DNA of 64,000 bases. Origin: Balaenoptera acutorostrata. Its lineage: Eukaryota > Chordata > Mammalia > Artiodactyla > Balaenopteridae. The stretch lies in the NCBI RefSeq assembly GCF_949987535.1, contig NC_080071.1, positions 28,852,236 through 28,916,235 on the forward strand. Direction: 5' to 3'. Both the position numbers and the translations under genes were made by a program. The notes beneath the pieces are model-generated. The model was not told where the DNA came from. It was given only the letters and a program-made list of their open reading frames with translations, and did not search any database. Below are positions 1 to 11,123 of the stretch, in pieces (the stretch's first letter is position 1; each line of letters opens with the position of its first letter).

Positions 1-189
1 TTATGGGCCCACTGGAGTGCAGATAGAAATTTGGATCCTGAGGGGCATGCAGGATTTATCATTATTTCAGTTTATAATGGATACAGTGAAAGAGTGTCTG
101 TTGTATTCACCTTTGTGTTCCTAGTTCCTAGCAAACTGACTGGGACATAGAAAATCTTAAGTATAATAGCCTAAGTAGTATACTGTTAG

Positions 190-890
190 GTAGTGACAAA
201 GCTCTCAGGAATGCGTATGTACTGCCGATAAGTATAGAAATGGGCAAAACCACTTTGCAAAATGGTGCAGCATTATTAGTTAAGTTGAAGGTATGCATAC
301 CCTATGACCCTGCATTCTACTCCTAGATATAAATTCCAGAGAAATGTGTGGCTGCGTGCTGCAGGATATAAGGAAAAATATGTTCATAGCATCATTGTTT
401 AATATATCCCCAAACTGGATTCAACCTGAATGTTCCTCAATAGTAGAATGGATAAATAAGTGTGGTATAGTCATATAGTAGAATATTATACAGCGATTAA
501 AATGAAACATCTGCTATGGCTCAATTTTCCAAATATTATACTGAATAAAATTGAAAAGCACAAAGGAACACAAAATACAATTTCATTTATCCAAATCTCA
601 AAAATAAGCAAAACTAAACTGTATTGTTTAGATAAAGTATACAGAGGTAACGTGATTAAGATAACATGGAAATTAGTACTATAAATTCAGGATAATGGTT
701 ACCTGTATGGGAAAGAAAGAGTTGTGATTGGAAAAGCCTACGTGGGTTGGGGAGGGGATCTGGGGGTCAGTGATGTTCTCTTTCTGACCTGATTATTCCA
801 CTAGTGATCACTTTATAATTATTGATTAAACTCTATGAAGGGTTTATGTATTCTTCTGTAAATATATTTCACAGTAAAAAGGTAAAACAA
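190..890 (+). mobile_element. Old L1 LINE 3' end fragment
   Basis: Heavily decayed sequence with the layout of an L1 ORF2 C-terminus and 3' UTR. The stretch around 300-330 (cctatgaccc...actcctagatata) and 440-500 (gaatggataaataa..., then a tyrosine-rich frame reading VEYYTAIK) resembles the conserved end of mammalian L1 ORF2. No poly-A tail or target-site duplication can be seen, so the copy is ancient. Identity to the young L1s in this window is low, hence an older L1M-type family is inferred. Confidence 0.6.
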
Positions 891-989
891 GTAGAACGTT
901 CAATCCAACTTATATTTACCAGAGTCTATTTAAAGTAATTGGACAGTATATTGATCATGAGCTCCCCGCCGCAAGGAGTTTGTTGGCAA

Positions 990-1265
990 AAAGTAGCATT
1001 TTTCCCCAGCTTTATTGAGATATAGTTGACATAGAACCATGGATAAGTTTCAGGTGTATAACATGATTTTATATACGTATATATTATGTTAACCACAATA
1101 AGTATAGTGAACATATCACATACTTACAATATTTTTTTTATGATGAGTACTTTTAAGGTCTTATCTCTTAGCAACTCTCAAATATACAATACAGTATAGT
1201 TAACTGTAGTAGATCACTAACAACAGATCACTAATAACTTTCTCTTGATAACTAATATTATACTT
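990..1265 (-). mobile_element. Old L1 3' UTR fragment, reverse orientation
   Basis: The text 'agctttattgagatatagttgacat' (split here over 1008-1032) and the later 'ctcttagcaactctcaaatata' region are the reverse complement of the 3' UTR of older mammalian L1 families. The same UTR appears in forward orientation near 12,300-12,560, which supports the reading. No coding potential and no TSD are visible. Confidence 0.5.
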
Positions 1266-1631
1266 ATTGAGTTATTTATGATCACTTTTAATGTTAGAAT
1301 CATAAAATATTAATGTCAACAAATAGTCCATCCCTTTATGTCACTATTCAGATGAAGTCATTGAGACCAAAAGGAATTGGCTAAGTTTAGATAAATCTGA
1401 GTGTTAAAGGCCAAAAGTGCCAATCTTGTTTCTCTCCAGCACAGAGGCATGTTATTCCTAAATTTTTCTCCTACAAATAAAGTTAAGGGGAAAATGTGCA
1501 TCTGTCCTTCCCAGTCTAAATCCAGGTTTCTTCTCTTTGAAGCCATGTGACTATTCATTTCATTAAACTTCTTATTTTTCCAGCTATCTTCTCTCTGTAG
1601 TCTAGCTGCAGGAGGGTGAATCGGATGGGCC

Positions 1632-1689
1632 ATGGCTTAATAGTATTTATTGATTCTACTATGGCTTAATAGTATTTACTGATTCTACT
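1632..1689. repeat. 29-bp tandem duplication (2 copies)
   Basis: The unit starting 'atggcttaatagtattta' occurs at 1632-1660 and again at 1661-1689, with one mismatch (t to c). The near-identity marks a fairly recent local duplication. Confidence 0.9.
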
Positions 1690-2830
1690 ATGAGCTAAAT
1701 TGTGTGCAAAGTAATCATTAGTGTTTTTGTGCAGAAGGGGTTCAGGTGGAGATTTTAATGAAAGATTGAGTTTGGTGCAGGAGTTCTTCAACATTGGGAA
1801 GTCCATTAGACTAAAACCTAAGGTTGAAATTAATAGGTTGAGATTAAATCCTACAACCTTCCTTCTTAATAAATATCCATAGGATACTGATGCTGTGGCC
1901 CAAGGGAAACACAGATTAGGTTTAGTTGGCATGAAACACAGTGGGCTGAAGAACCCATCGTGAACAAAAAGTTTGTCAGTCTCAGAGTTATTGAAAATTT
2001 CACCAGAAACTTTTATGAGGTTACAGATTGACCTTAACCTGAAGAATTTAGCTTTTTCTTTTTTGGCGTGAATTTTGAGTTATTTTTGAATATCGAAAAA
2101 TATATAATATGACATTATAAATGTTGACATTTATAAAAGGCACATACCATGGAAACTATAAACAAAAATGCCATTTTCCACTACAGTAGTTCCTTTAGAA
2201 TTTCTATAAATGGATAAGTAAAAGAGTTTAGGCCTAAAACTTTAACTACTTTGGATGTTTTTATAAAGTCTTTATATAACATTAATAATTTTTTAGTTCA
2301 GCTGTTTAATTAAAGAAAACTAAACTTTGAAATGACACAATAAACTCTTGCCTGAAAGACTATGTTTTCCAATACTTTTTGTAAACTGGAAATCAGTATA
2401 GGGCATTTCAGAAGTACTGTACAAGACAACAGATCTCAATTTTCTTTAAAAGGAAGATGGGCACTGGTAATAGGACAGTACCATTATAACTATATTTTCC
2501 AATCCCACATCCCTAAGAGAGCTCCAGGAACAAAGGCAGATTGTCCTGATCAAAGCAGTGGGAAAAGCAGATTTTATTTGTGACCCTCCATGCTGGGAAT
2601 GCGCTCTTCCTGCTTCATGGAACTGCTCCAGATTTCAGGCGTAACATCCCAGAATTACACTGGGAGTGGAGTTGGAAAGGCCCTAGAAAGGCTATCATGA
2701 TCTTGCAAGATGTTTGTCCTACACATACAGGAGACCGTTTACGTGATTATTTTAATAGTAAAATGTACTTTAACTTAGAATAAGATGTGATCATCATTCT
2801 TCAGTTCCCCATGTGCTGTAACCAGTCTTT

Positions 2831-2863
2831 AAATTTAAATAAATAAATAAATAAATAAATAAC
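2831..2863. repeat. (AAAT)n microsatellite
   Basis: About seven uninterrupted 'aaat' units. It may be the leftover A-rich tail of a lost retroposon, but no body is recognised next to it. Confidence 0.9.
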
Positions 2864-2989
2864 AAATGAAGGGAAATAGTGCATGCAATCATGCTTGAAA
2901 ATTCAGAATACAGACATGAAAATACATAATTAATAGTAGTAACAACTATTTACCAAGGACTTAGACTAATAAAACACTTCACATTAAAT

Positions 2990-4398
2990 TATTGGTTGTG
3001 AAGAGCCTGTCTGGGGAATTGAGAGTAGCCTAGAACGACCTCTCCGTCTCCCACCCCAGCCCCTCACAAACCACCCGCTGTGGAGAGTGTCTTTCAGCCC
3101 CATCTGACCAGAAGGGTTGACAACGATTCCTAGAAGCTCTGCAGCCCAGCGGTGCTTGAACAGTATGGTGAATGAGCAGAGCTGATCACCCCCAGAGCAA
3201 AGCCAGTACTGCATGTCCTGGGCGTGGTATGTTCCTCCTGTACTCTACACAGGTAGAGGCATTAAATTCATGGCCAAGGCTGAGGATAGGGCTTCGCGCT
3301 TCCCAACTGCAGAGCCGGTTTGAAATTGGGAGTAGCCTGGAGAGGCGCACCCACCCCCACCCCGCCCACCATAAGGGAGCCGTCACTTAGCCCCGCCCAC
3401 TGTGAAGAGTGAATTTTGGCTCCATGTGACCAGAAAGGCTGGCTAAAATTCCTGATAGCTGTGCAGCCCAACAGCGGGTGAGCCAGCAGGCAGGCAGGCA
3501 GAGCTGAGAGTTTGCAGAGCAAAGCGGGTGGCCCTGTTTAAGCAGGGAACTTGAGGTGTGGGTCAGCTTGAGTTAAGACAGAAAAGCTTTACCAGCTTTC
3601 GAGCTGCTTCTCCCTCTGTGCCTGGGCAAGGAATCTAATTCACAGCCATGCTCATCACAGAATACAGCCTCAGCCTGTCTGACCAGGGAAACTAACCAGA
3701 GCACACAGGAAGGTGCACAGCCCATTCAACAGTCCTCTTGTAGAGTGGCACTTGAACAGAGAGCATAGACTGTGGCTTTCCTCATCTGCAGAGCAGAACC
3801 AGTGACCACATCTGACCAGGGGATTCAGTGCACACTCTGGCCTGATTCAAATCCCCAAACAATTAGCTGTACAGGCACTGTGTCCTACCCTGCTGCCTTG
3901 CCAGGGCAGGGAAGCTACTTCATAGCTCCGTCTACTGCTGAATATAGTACTCAGTCCCAACCATGTAGTAAGCCTGACCAGAGAATCCGGACAAATGCAG
4001 AACCTATCCTCAGCCTTACTCGGATAGGAAGCCAAGCCAGCAGTCCTATCAAATTGTTCTCAGCCAGTGGCAGCCCCCCACCATTCCCCGTCCGTAGAGT
4101 TTGAACAGTTGTCTCGCCCAAAATTAGACCATAATAACAGGCTTCACCTTCTCAAGGACATTACCAGCAGACACACCCAGAAACCCAAACTGAGCCAACT
4201 GGTGAAGAATTGTTTCTGCCAAAGAAAACCTGTGAAGTCTGGAAGAGGAGCCTGATTACTCAAATGTGCAGATACTGATGTGAGAAATCAAGGATCATGA
4301 AAAATCAGGTAAATATGACACCACTAAAGAAAACTAATAAAGCTCCAATAACGGACCCTAGAGAAATGGAGATCTATGAACAGTTAGACAAATAATTT
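2990..4398 (+). mobile_element. Older L1 LINE: 5' UTR and start of ORF1 (left half)
   Basis: GC-richer block whose right end (4290-4398) reads like the start of a mammalian L1 ORF1: a frame from about 4297 that begins MKNQVNMTP and continues into a stretch matching the segment that resumes at 10,422. The upstream 1.3 kb would then be the L1 5' UTR. It holds related modules: 'gagtagcct' blocks begin near 3023 and 3330 and share about 170 bp each ('gtgaccagaaaggct'-like, 'ctctgcagccca'-like), and 'tgaccag' motifs recur near 3680, 3810 and 3975. The copy is cut at 4398 by the insertion of a younger L1 and continues after 10,421. The left boundary is approximate. Confidence 0.7.
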
Positions 4399-4409
4399 AG
4401 AATAATCCT
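4399..4409. repeat. Left target-site duplication of the 6-kb L1
   Basis: agaataatcct, identical to 10,411-10,421. The last t may belong to the adjoining poly-T, which is the reversed poly-A tail. Confidence 0.9.
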
Positions 4410-5760
4410 TTTTTTTTTTAATTTAAATTTTAATTTTTTTCACATCTTTATCAGAGTATAATTGCTTTACAATGTTGTGTTAGTTTCTGCTGTATAACAA
4501 AGTGAATCAGCTATATGCATACATATATCCCCATATCCCCTCCCTCTTGCGCCTCCCTCCCACCCTCCTTATCCCATCCCCTCTAGGTGGTCGCAAAGCC
4601 CCGAGCTGATCTCCCTGTACTATGCAGCTGCTTCCCACTAGCTATCTATTTTACATTTGGTAGTGTATATATGTCAATGTTACTCTCTCACTTCATCCCA
4701 GCTTACCCTTCCCCCTCCCCGTGTCCTCAAGTCCATTCTCTACGTCTGTGTCTTTATTCCTGTCCTGGCCCTAGGTTCAGCAGAACCTTTTTTTTTTAGA
4801 TTCCATATATATGTGTTAGCATACGGTATTTGTTTTTCTCTTTCTGACTTATGTCATTCTGTATGACAGACTCTAGGTCCATCCACCTCACTACAAATAA
4901 CTCAGTTTCATTTCTTTTTATGGCAGAGTAATATTCCATTGTATATATGTACAACATCTTCTTTATCCATTCATCTGTTCATGGACACTTAGGTTGCTTC
5001 CATGTCCTGGCTATTGTAAATAGTGCTGCAATGAACATTGTGGTACATGACTCTTTTTGAATTATGGTTTTCTCAGGGTATATGCCCAGTAGTGGGATTG
5101 CTGGGTCATATGGTAGTTCTATTTTTAGTTTTTTAAGGAACCTCCATACTATTCTCCATAGTGGCTGTATCAATGTACATTCCCACCAACAGTGCAAGAG
5201 GGTTCCCTTTTCTCCACACCCTCTCCAGCATTTATTGTTTGTAGATTTTTGGATGATGGCCATTCTGACCTGTGTGAGGTGAACCTCATTGTAGTTTTGA
5301 TTTGCATTTCTCTAATGATCAGTGATGTTGAGCATCCTTTCATGTGTTTGTTGGCAATCTGTATATCTTCTTTGGAGAAATGTCTATTTAGGTCTTCTGC
5401 CCATTTTTGGATTGGGTTGTTTGTTTTTTTGACATTGAGCTGCATGAGTTGCTTGTATATTTTGGAGATTAATCCTTTGTCAGTTGCATGGTTTGCAAAT
5501 ATTTTCTCGCATTCTGATGGTTGTCTTTTTGTCTTGTTTATAGTTTCCTTTGCTGTGCCTTTTAAGTTTCATTAGGTCCCATTTGTTTATTTTTGTTTTT
5601 ATTTCCATTTCTCTAGGAGGTGGGTCAAAAAGGATCTTGCTGTGATTTATGTCAGAGTGTTCTGCCTATGTTTTCCTCTAAGAGTTTGATAGTGTCTGGC
5701 CTTACATTTAGGTCTTTAATCCATTTTGAGTTTATTTTTGTGTATGATGTTAAGGAGTGT

Positions 5761-5777
5761 TCTAATTTCATTCTTTT
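5761..5777. repeat. Left target-site duplication of SINE
   Basis: tctaatttcattctttt, an exact 17-bp match to 6,092-6,108. It is L1 ORF2 sequence duplicated on SINE insertion. Confidence 0.95.
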
Positions 5778-6091
5778 TTTTTTTTTTTTTGAAATTCACG
5801 TTCTTTTATTTATTTATTTATTTATTTATGACTGTGTTGAGTCTTCGTTTCTGTGCGAGGGCCTTCTCTAGTTGCGGCAAGTGGGGACCACTCTTCATCG
5901 CGGTGCGCGGGCCTCTCACCATCGCGGCCTCTCCTGTTGCGGAGCACAGGCTCCAGACGCGCAGGCTCAGTAACTGTGGCTCACGGGCCCAGTCGCTCCG
6001 TGGCATGTGGGATCTTCCCAGACCAGGGCTCGAACCCGTGTCCCCTGCATTGGCAGGCAGACTCCCAACCACTGCGCCACCAGGGAAGCCC
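5778..6091 (-). mobile_element. CHR-type tRNA-derived SINE (short, young subfamily)
   Basis: Read on the minus strand it begins gggcttccctggtgg, carries a tRNA-like head with a B box (ggttcgagcc, reversed at 6027-6037), a CpG-rich body, and ends in a TTTATT-type A-rich tail and poly-A (5778-5790). Flanked by an exact 17-bp TSD. The many retained CpGs and the perfect TSD suggest a fairly recent insertion. It lies inside ORF2 of the 6-kb L1 and so postdates it. The 94- to 158-residue open frames across it are not genes. Confidence 0.95.
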
Positions 6092-6108
6092 TCTAATTTC
6101 ATTCTTTT
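6092..6108. repeat. Right target-site duplication of SINE
   Basis: tctaatttcattctttt, an exact copy of 5,761-5,777. Confidence 0.95.
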
Positions 6109-9054
6109 ACATGTCGCTGTCCAGTTTTCCCAGCACCACTTATTGAAGAGGCTGTCTTTTCTCCACTGTATATTCTTGCCTCCTTTGTCAAAGTTAAGGT
6201 GACCATATGGGCGTGGTTTTATCTCTGGGCTTTCTATCCTGTTCCATTGATCTATATTTCTGTTTTTGTGCCAGTACTATACTGACTTGATGACTGTAGC
6301 TTTGTAGTATAGTCTGAAGTCAGGGAGCCTGATTCCTCTAACTCCGTTTTTCTTTCTCAAGATTGCTTTGGCTATTTGGGGTCTTTTGTGTTTCCATACA
6401 AATTGTGAAATTTTTTGTTCTAGTTCTGTTAAAAATGCCAGTGGTAGTTTGATAGGGATTGCATTCAATCTGTAGATTGCTTTGGGTACTAGAGTCATTT
6501 TCACAATGTTGATTCTTCCAATCCAAGAACATGGTATATCTCTCCATCTGTTTGTATCATCTTTAATTTCTTTCATCAGTGTCTTATAGTTTTCTGCATA
6601 CAGGTCTTTTGTCTCCTTAGGTAAGTTTATTCCTAGGTATTTTATTCTTTTTGTTGCAGTGGTAAATGGGAGTGTTTCCTTAATTTCTCTTTCAGATTTT
6701 TCATCATTAGTATATAGGAATGCAAGAGATTTCTGTGCATTAATTTTGTATCCTGCAACTTTACCAAATTCATTGATTAGCTCTAGTAGTTTTATGGTAG
6801 CATCTTTAGGATTCTCTATGTATACACTACCATGTCATCTGCAAACAGTGACAGCTTTACTTCTTCTTTTCCGATTTGGATTCCTTTTATTTCTTTTTCT
6901 TCTCTGATTGCTGTGGCTAACACTTCCAAAACTATGTTGAATAATAGTGGTGAGAGTGGGAAAACTTGTCTTGTTCCTGATCTTAGAGGAAATGGTTTCA
7001 GTTTTTCACCCTTGAGGACGATGTTGGCTGTCAGTTTGTCATATATGGCCTTTATTAGGTTGAGGTAGGTTCCCTCTGTGCCTACTTTCCAGAGAGTTTT
7101 TATCATAAATGGGTGTTGGATTTTGTTGAAAGCTTTTTCTGCACCTATTGAGATTATCATATGGTTTTTATCCTTCAGTTTGTTAATATTGTGTATCACA
7201 TTGATTGATTTGCATATGTTGAAGAATCCTTGCATTCCTGAGATAAACCCCACTTGATCATGGTGTATGATCCTTTTAATGTGCTGTTGGATTCTGTTTG
7301 CTAGTATTTTGTTGAGAATTTTTGCATCTATGTTCATCAGAGATATTGGCCTGTAGTTTCCTTTTTTTGTGACATCTTTGTCTGGTGTTGGTATCAGGGT
7401 GATGGTGGCCTCGTAGAATGAGTTTGAGAGTGTTCCTCCCTCTGCTATATTTTGCAAGACTTTGAGAAGAATAGGTGTTAGCTCTTCTCTAAATGTTTGA
7501 TAGAATTTGCCTGTGAAGCCATCTGGTCCTGGGCTTTTGTGTGTTGGAATATTTTAAATCACAGTTTCAATTTCAGTGTTTGTGTGAGTGGTCTCTTTAT
7601 ATTTTCTATTTCTCCCTGGTTCAGTCTCGGAAGGTTGTGCTTTTCTAAGAACTTTTCCATTTCTTCCTGGTTGTCCATTTTATTGGCATATAGTTGCTTG
7701 TGGTAATCTCTCATGATCCTTTGTATTTCTGCAATTTCAATTGTTACTTCTCCTTTTTCGTTTCTATTTCTGTTGATTTGAGTCTTCTCCCCTTTTTTTT
7801 TCTTGATGAGTCTGGCTAGTGATTTATCAATTTTGTTTATTTTCTCAAAGAACCAGCTTTTAGTTTTATTGATCTTTGCTACTGTTTCCTTCATTTCTTT
7901 TTCATTTATTTCTGTTCTGATCGTTATAATTTCTTTCCTTCTGCTAACTTTGGGGTTTTTTTTGTTCTTCTTTCTCTAACTGCTTTAGGTGTAAGGTTAG
8001 GTTGCTTATTTGAAATTTTTCTTGTTTCTTGAGGTAGGACTGTATTGCTATATACTTCCCTCTTAGAACTGCTTTTGCTGCATCCCATAGGTTTTAGGTC
8101 ATCGTATGTTCATTGTCATTTGTTTCTAGGTATTTTTTGATTTCCTCTTTGATTTCTTCAGTGATCTCTTGGTTATTTAGTAGCATATTGTTTAGCCTCC
8201 ATGTGTTTGTATTTTTTACAGTTTTTTTCCTGTGATTTATATCTAGTCTCATAGCGTTGTGGTCAGAAAAGATACTTGATATGATTTCAATTTTCTTAAA
8301 TTTATCAAGGCTTGATTTGTGACCCAAGATATGATCTATCCTGGAGAATGTTTCATGAGCACTTGAGAAGAATATGTATTGCGTTGTTTTCGGATGGAAT
8401 GTCCTACAAATATCAATTAAGTCCATCTTGTTTAATGTGTCATTTAAAGCTTGTGTTTCCTTATTTATTTTCATTTTGAATGATCTGTCCATTGGTGAAA
8501 GGGGGGTGTTAAATTCCCCTACTATGATTGTGTTACTGTCGATTTCCACTTTTATGGCTGTTAGCATTTGCCTTATGTATTGAGGTGTTCCTATGTTGGA
8601 TTTATAAATATTTACAATTGTTATATCTTCTTTTTGGATTGATCCCTTGATCATTATGTAGTGTCCTTCTTTGTCTCTTGTAATACTCTTTATTTTAAAG
8701 TCTATTTTGTCTGATGTGAGAATTGCTACTCCAGCTTTCTTTTGATTTGCATTTGCATGGAATATCTTTTTCCATCCCCCCACTTTCAGTCTGTATGTGC
8801 CCCTAGGTCTGAAGTGGGTCTTTTGTAGACAGCATATATACGGGTCTTGTTTTTGTATCCATTCAGCCAGTCTATGTCTTTTGGTTGGAGCATTTAATCC
8901 ATTTACATTAAGGTAATTATCGATATGTATGTTCCTATTACCATTTTCTTAATTGGTTTGGGTTTGTTTTTGTAGGTCTTTTCCTTCTCTTGTGTTTCCT
9001 GCCTAGAGGAGTTCCTTTAGCATTTGTTGTAAGGCTGGTTTGGTGGTGCTGAAT

Positions 9055-9880
9055 TCTCTTAACCTTTGCTTATCTGTAAAGGTTTTAATTTCTCCATCAA
9101 ATCTGAATGAGATCCTTGCTGGGTAGAGTAATCTTGGTTGTAGGTTTTCCCTTTCATCACTTTAAATATGTCCTGCCACTCCCTTCTGGCTTGCAGAGTT
9201 TCTGCTGAAAGATCAGCTGTTAACCTTATGGGAATTCCCTTGTATGTTATTTGTTGCTTTTCCCTTGCTGCTTTTAACATTTTTTCTTTGTGTTTAATTT
9301 TTTATAGTTTGATTAATATGTGTCTCGGCATGTTTCTCTTTGTGTTTATTCCCTATGGTACTCTCTGTGCCTCCTGGACTTGGGTGGCTATTTCCTTTAC
9401 CATTTTAGGGAAGTTTTCGACTATAATCTCTACAGATATTTTCTCAGACCGTTTCTTTTTCTGCGACCCCTATAATTTGAATGTTGGTGTGTTTAATGTT
9501 GTCCCAGAAGTCTTTGAGACTGTCCTCAATTCTTTTCATTCTTTTTCCTTTATAATGCTCCCGGGCAGTGATTTCCACCATGTTATCTTCCAGCTCACTT
9601 ACCTGTTCTTCTGCCTCAGTTATTCTGCTATTGATTCCTTCTAGAGTATTTTTAGTTTCAGTAATTGTGTTGTTCATCACTGTTCGTTTGCTTTAGTTCT
9701 TCTAGATCCTTGTTAAATTTTTCTTGTATTTTCTCCATTCTGTTTCCAAGATTTTGGATCATCTTTACTATCATTACTCTGAATTTTTTTTCTTGTAGGT
9801 TGCCTATTTCATCTTCATTTATTTAGTCTTGTAGGTTTTTATCTTGCTCCTTTGTCTGTAACACATTTTTTTGTCGTTTC
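9055..9880 (-). pseudogene. L1 ORF1 (RNA-binding chaperone), broken
   Basis: ORF1 normally makes a trimeric nucleic-acid chaperone that coats L1 RNA. Here the coiled-coil part is visible at 9680-9444 (ITEAEEQVSELED) and the C-terminal part at 9280-9059 (GIPIRLTADLSAETLQARREW). The two lie in different frames and stops interrupt both, so no full-length protein can be made. Start and end are approximate. Confidence 0.85.
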
Positions 9881-10410
9881 ATTTTTTTTTTTCTTTTGAT
9901 GTGTGGTGCTGTATTCCTTTGTTACTGGTAGTTTGGCCTGAGATATCCAGCACTGGAGTTTGCAGCCAGTTGTATAGAGCTGGGTCTTGATGATGAGATG
10001 AGGACCTCCAGGAGGCCTCACTCTGATTAATATTGCCTGGGGTTTGAGGTTCTCTGTTAGTCCAGCGGTTTGGGCTTGGAGCTCCCACCATAGGAGCTGT
10101 GGTCTAACCTCTGGCCTGGGAACCAATATTCCGCAAGCTTTGTGGCTTGGTTAAAAAAAAAAAAAAAAGAAAGAAAGAAAGAAAAAAAGGAGGAGTACAA
10201 TATCAAAGAATAAAAACCAAAATAAAATTAGAAAGATTAAAAAATGTATTAAGAAAAGTAAAACTACAATTGAAACAACAGGTCTCTGGGGGGTTCCTCC
10301 CATCCCCTTAGGTGTCTGTGGTCCCCCACTGGTGACTGGTAGGTGCCCTAGTTGTGTGGAGACGTGAATTCTGTGTCCTCCTAGTACGCCATTTTGATCC
10401 CCCCCCCCCC
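9881..10410 (-). promoter_or_regulatory. L1 5' UTR with YY1-like site at its start
   Basis: The 5' UTR drives internal Pol II transcription in full-length L1s. At the extreme 5' end (minus strand) the sequence aaaatggcg (10,388-10,396 on the plus strand as cgccatttt) resembles the YY1 site that positions the start in primate L1. A purine/A-rich tract on the plus strand at 10,154-10,260 is a T-rich stretch in the element. Promoter activity in this copy is inferred only. Confidence 0.5.
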
Positions 10411-10421
10411 AGAATAATCCT
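10411..10421. repeat. Right target-site duplication of the 6-kb L1
   Basis: agaataatcct, identical to 4,399-4,409. The run of twelve C (10,399-10,410) just before it is the G-rich 5' end of the element. Confidence 0.9.
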
Positions 10422-11123
10422 CTTAAGGAAGGATTGCAAACTGCAAGAAAACACCGAGAGACAACTAAGTGAAATTAGGAAAACAGTGCATGAAGAAAAT
10501 AGAAGTTCAACAAGGAAATAGTAACCATCAAAAAAAAAAATTCTATAGTTGAAAAATGCAGTAACTGAACTGAAGAATTCAATAGAGATTTTCAAAAATA
10601 GACTCAACCATGCAGAAGAAAGAATCAGCCACCTGGAGTATAGGTTATTGGAAATTACCTCGTTAGAGGAACAAAAAGAAAAAAGAATGAAAAAGAGTGA
10701 ACAGCCTAGAGTGAACAGCCTAAGGGAATTATGAGACACAATGTAAGGAAACACTATTTACATTTTAGGAATTCCAGAAGGAGAAGAGAAAGTGAAAGGG
10801 ACAGAAAGTATATTGAAAGCAGTAATGGCTGAAAACATCCCAAACCTTGGGAGAGAAATGGACATCCAGATCCATGAGACTCAAAAAACCCCAAATAGGT
10901 TGAACCTGAATAGGGCTACTGTGAGACCCATTCAAATTAAATTGTCAAAATCAAAGACAATTTTAAGAGCAGTAAGAAAAAAGAGAGAAGTTATTTACAG
11001 AGGAGCCCCCATAAGACCATTGGCAGATTTCTCAACAGAAACTTTTCAGACCAGGAGAGAATGTAATGACATACTCAAAATATTGAAGGAAGATAGTTTA
11101 AACCAAGAATTCTGTACATGGTG
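10422..11123 (+). pseudogene. ORF1 of the older L1, second part
   Basis: The frame holds a coiled-coil segment (10,549-10,734, FKNRLNHAEERISHLEYR) followed by the RNA-binding and C-terminal part (10,792-11,123, GAPIRPLADFSTETFQTRRE). A stop and shift separate them near 10,734. Its first codons lie at 4,297-4,398, upstream of the 6-kb insertion. Non-functional. Confidence 0.85.

Larger units (their letters stand above)
1266..2989. other. Unassigned intergenic sequence
   Basis: AT-rich sequence without a frame that looks coding and without a repeat I can name. It contains the 29-bp duplication at 1,632 and the AAAT microsatellite at 2,831. Short open frames occur on both strands at the level expected by chance. 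Confidence 0.5.
4796..8944 (-). pseudogene. L1 ORF2 (endonuclease / reverse transcriptase), broken
   Basis: ORF2 of the 6-kb L1. The start codon is at 8944-8942. Open pieces lie at 8783-8094 (endonuclease part, with a GEFNTPLS segment and SRIDHILGH), 7894-7559, 7457-6816 (reverse transcriptase), 6576-6277, 5445-5170 and 5263-4979. The catalytic FADD motif of the reverse transcriptase is intact at 6831-6845. The C-terminal CX3CX7HX4C cysteine motif also survives (C-W-R-G-C ... H-C-W-W-E-C in the 5263-4979 piece). Several frameshifts and stops, plus the SINE at 5,778-6,091, separate the pieces. The usual ORF2 protein of about 1,275 residues can no longer be made. Confidence 0.9.
4410..10410 (-). 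mobile_element. Full-length cetacean-type L1 LINE, reverse strand
   Basis: A complete L1 copy of about 5.7 kb plus an inserted SINE. In its own direction it starts at 10,410 with a run of G and 'gatcaaaatggcg', has a 5' UTR of about 0.5 kb, ORF1 remnants (about 9,880-9,055), ORF2 remnants (8,944-4,796), a 3' UTR and a poly-A tail (poly-T at 4,410-4,419). An exact 11-bp TSD flanks it. Both reading frames are broken by stops and shifts, so it is no longer autonomous. It sits in ORF1 of an older L1 and was later hit by a CHR-type SINE at 5,778-6,091. Confidence 0.95.

Noticed and set aside
3772..4104. 110-residue frame, plus strand
   Set aside because: Lies in the 5' UTR of the old L1; no domain.
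5192..5575. 127-residue frame, plus strand
   Set aside because: Antisense shadow of L1 ORF2. The same antisense frames recur at 18,474, 61,578 and 62,970.
5726..6202. 158-residue frame, plus strand
   Set aside because: It runs across a reversed SINE with exact TSDs inside an L1; the residues are translated repeat.
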